Origin: Variovorax sp. TBS-050B
GTDB lineage: Bacteria > Pseudomonadota > Gammaproteobacteria > Burkholderiales > Burkholderiaceae_C
Reading direction: 5' to 3'
Assembly: GCF_029893635.1 (NCBI RefSeq)
Contig: NZ_JARXYR010000002.1
Location: 1,215,001 to 1,279,000, forward strand
Length of the DNA: 64,000 nucleotides
Each line of letters starts with the position of its first letter. Positions within the stretch are counted from its first letter, which is position 1. Made by a program: the position numbers and the translations under genes. Below the pieces are notes generated by a model, which did no database searches, was not told the origin of the DNA, and was given only the letters and a program-made list of their open reading frames with translations. Shown in pieces: positions 63,086-64,000 of the stretch.

Positions 63086-64000
63086 TCAGTCGAGGCGGAT
63101 GTTCGCGAACTCCGCCACCTTCTTCCAGCGCGCCGCGTCCGTGGCCATGAAGGCCGCGGCGGCACGCGAATCGAGGTAACCCGGCGCCACGCCCTGGCGC
63201 TGCATCGCGGCCTGCACCTCGGCATCGCCCGACAGCCGTTCGAGCTGCTGCGCCAGGAGCGCCAGCACCGGCGCCGGCGTGCCGGCCGGTGCGGCCAGGC
63301 CGAACCACGAACCCACGTTGAATCCGGGCACGCCGGCCTGCACCATGGTCGGCACGTTCGGCAGCGCGGGGCTGCGCTCGGTGGTCGTGACGGCCAGTGG
63401 CTTGAGGCGCCCGGCCTGGATCTGGCCGATGGCCGAGGGAAGGTTGTCGAACATCATGTCCACCTCGCCCGCCATCAGCCCCGTGAGCGCGGCCGCCGCG
63501 CCGCGGTACGGAATGTGGGTGAGGAAGGTGCCGGTGCTGCTCTTGAAGAGTTCGGCGCTCAGGTGCAGCGTGGTGCCGTTGCCGTTCGAGGCGTAGTTGA
63601 GCTTGCCCGGCTGCGCCTTGGCACGTGCGGTGAGCGCGGCCACCGTGTCGATGCCCGCGGCCGGGTTGACCAGCAGCACGTTGGGCACGCGGCCGAGCAC
63701 CGCGATAGGCACGATCTGCGCCGGCTGGTAGGGCAGCGCCCGGTACAGGGCGGGGCTGATGGTCAGCGGCGGCGAGGCCATCAGCAGCGTGTGGCCGTCC
63801 GGCGCGGCACGCGCCACTTCGGCGGCGCCGATGTTGCCGCCCGCGCCGGGCTTGTTGTCGACCACCACCGGCTGCCCGAGCGCCTGCGCGAGCCGGGGCG
63901 AGAGCAGCCGCGCCATGTTGTCGATCAGCCCGCCGGGCGGGAAGGGCACGACCAGCCGGACGGGGCGGGTGGGCCAAGCGGATTGGGCGCGAAGCGGCAG
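63086..64000 (-). CDS. Bug-family substrate-binding protein (partial)
   Basis: The coding frame extends past the right edge; an internal ATG at 63949 is not the true start, since the frame continues upstream with P-T-R-P-V-R-L-V-V-P-F, the usual mature N-terminus of this family. Other marks: N-K-P-G-A-G-G-N-I-G-A and I-P-Y-R-G-A-A-A-A. Likely binds a carboxylate taken up for the adjacent tetronate pathway; this is inferred from position. Confidence 0.86.
   Translation of the reverse strand: MPLRAQSAWPTRPVRLVVPFPPGGLIDNMARLLSPRLAQALGQPVVVDNKPGAGGNIGAAEVARAAPDGHTLLMASPPLTISPALYRALPYQPAQIVPIAVLGRVPNVLLVNPAAGIDTVAALTARAKAQPGKLNYASNGNGTTLHLSAELFKSSTGTFLTHIPYRGAAAALTGLMAGEVDMMFDNLPSAIGQIQAGRLKPLAVTTTERSPALPNVPTMVQAGVPGFNVGSWFGLAAPAGTPAPVLALLAQQLERLSGDAEVQAAMQRQGVAPGYLDSRAAAAFMATDAARWKKVAEFANIRLD

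Noticed and set aside
1..64000. CRISPR arrays, tRNA or rRNA genes, integrases and transposases
   Set aside because: I saw no regularly spaced repeats, no cloverleaf-like segment and no protein with transposase or integrase motifs. A covariance-model search would be needed to exclude small RNAs.

Overview
This 64 kb window is high-GC chromosomal DNA that looks like a betaproteobacterium of the order Burkholderiales, most likely Comamonadaceae and plausibly Variovorax. The evidence is the gene content: acdS/acdR, tripartite-tricarboxylate (Bug-type) binding proteins, DUF1631, a fused indolepyruvate oxidoreductase, and a pgk-pyk-fba-purC-purE-purK-sua5 backbone. The genus call is an inference. 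I see no rRNA, tRNA, CRISPR array, prophage or intact insertion sequence.

Layout. 1-6012: end of tsaB, a DMT transporter, a DeoR/GlpR regulator divergent from nudK, dacB (PBP4) and a secreted lipase-like lipoprotein. 6160-21046: a minus-strand housekeeping backbone (pgk, pyk, fba, purC, purE, purK, sua5). It is interrupted by accessory genes: acdR/acdS, an alpha/beta hydrolase, a DUF2254 membrane protein, hipBA, a META-domain lipoprotein and a cnoX-like thioredoxin. 21117-27632: a LysR regulator divergent from a tightly overlapping, probably aromatic-catabolic operon (VOC protein, alpha/beta hydrolase, FAD hydroxylase, DUF2783, metallo-beta-lactamase-fold protein, Bug receptor). 27656-39739: azlCD, fmt, a lipoprotein and def on one strand; LysM, dprA and smg on the other; then DUF1631 and secF-secD-yajC. 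40005-47545: fused indolepyruvate oxidoreductase with a divergent Lrp regulator, an amino-acid ABC pair lacking an ATPase, and an MFS exporter.

47672-55468 is a plus-strand operon-like run: creatininase-family enzyme, NitT/TauT-type ABC transporter, FAD-linked oxidase, quinone reductase, a phthalate-dioxygenase-reductase-type protein and a RutR-like TetR regulator. It meets, tail to tail, a minus-strand run (55461-63003) that carries a four-carbon sugar-acid (threonate/erythronate) pathway: ltnD, denD, otnK, otnC, otnI, plus an alpha/beta hydrolase, a cytosine-deaminase-like amidohydrolase and RidA. otnK carries an apparent single-base frameshift. The window ends inside another Bug-type binding protein.

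Two families of structured intergenic repeats stand out. One (18216, 33296, 50158) is a ~90 bp element, with one copy internally deleted. The other (51711, 51854, 58750) has 21-25 bp terminal inverted repeats around a ~47 nt core. In that family both the arms and an inner hairpin differ between copies while staying self-complementary. Several copies sit inside the two catabolic operons.
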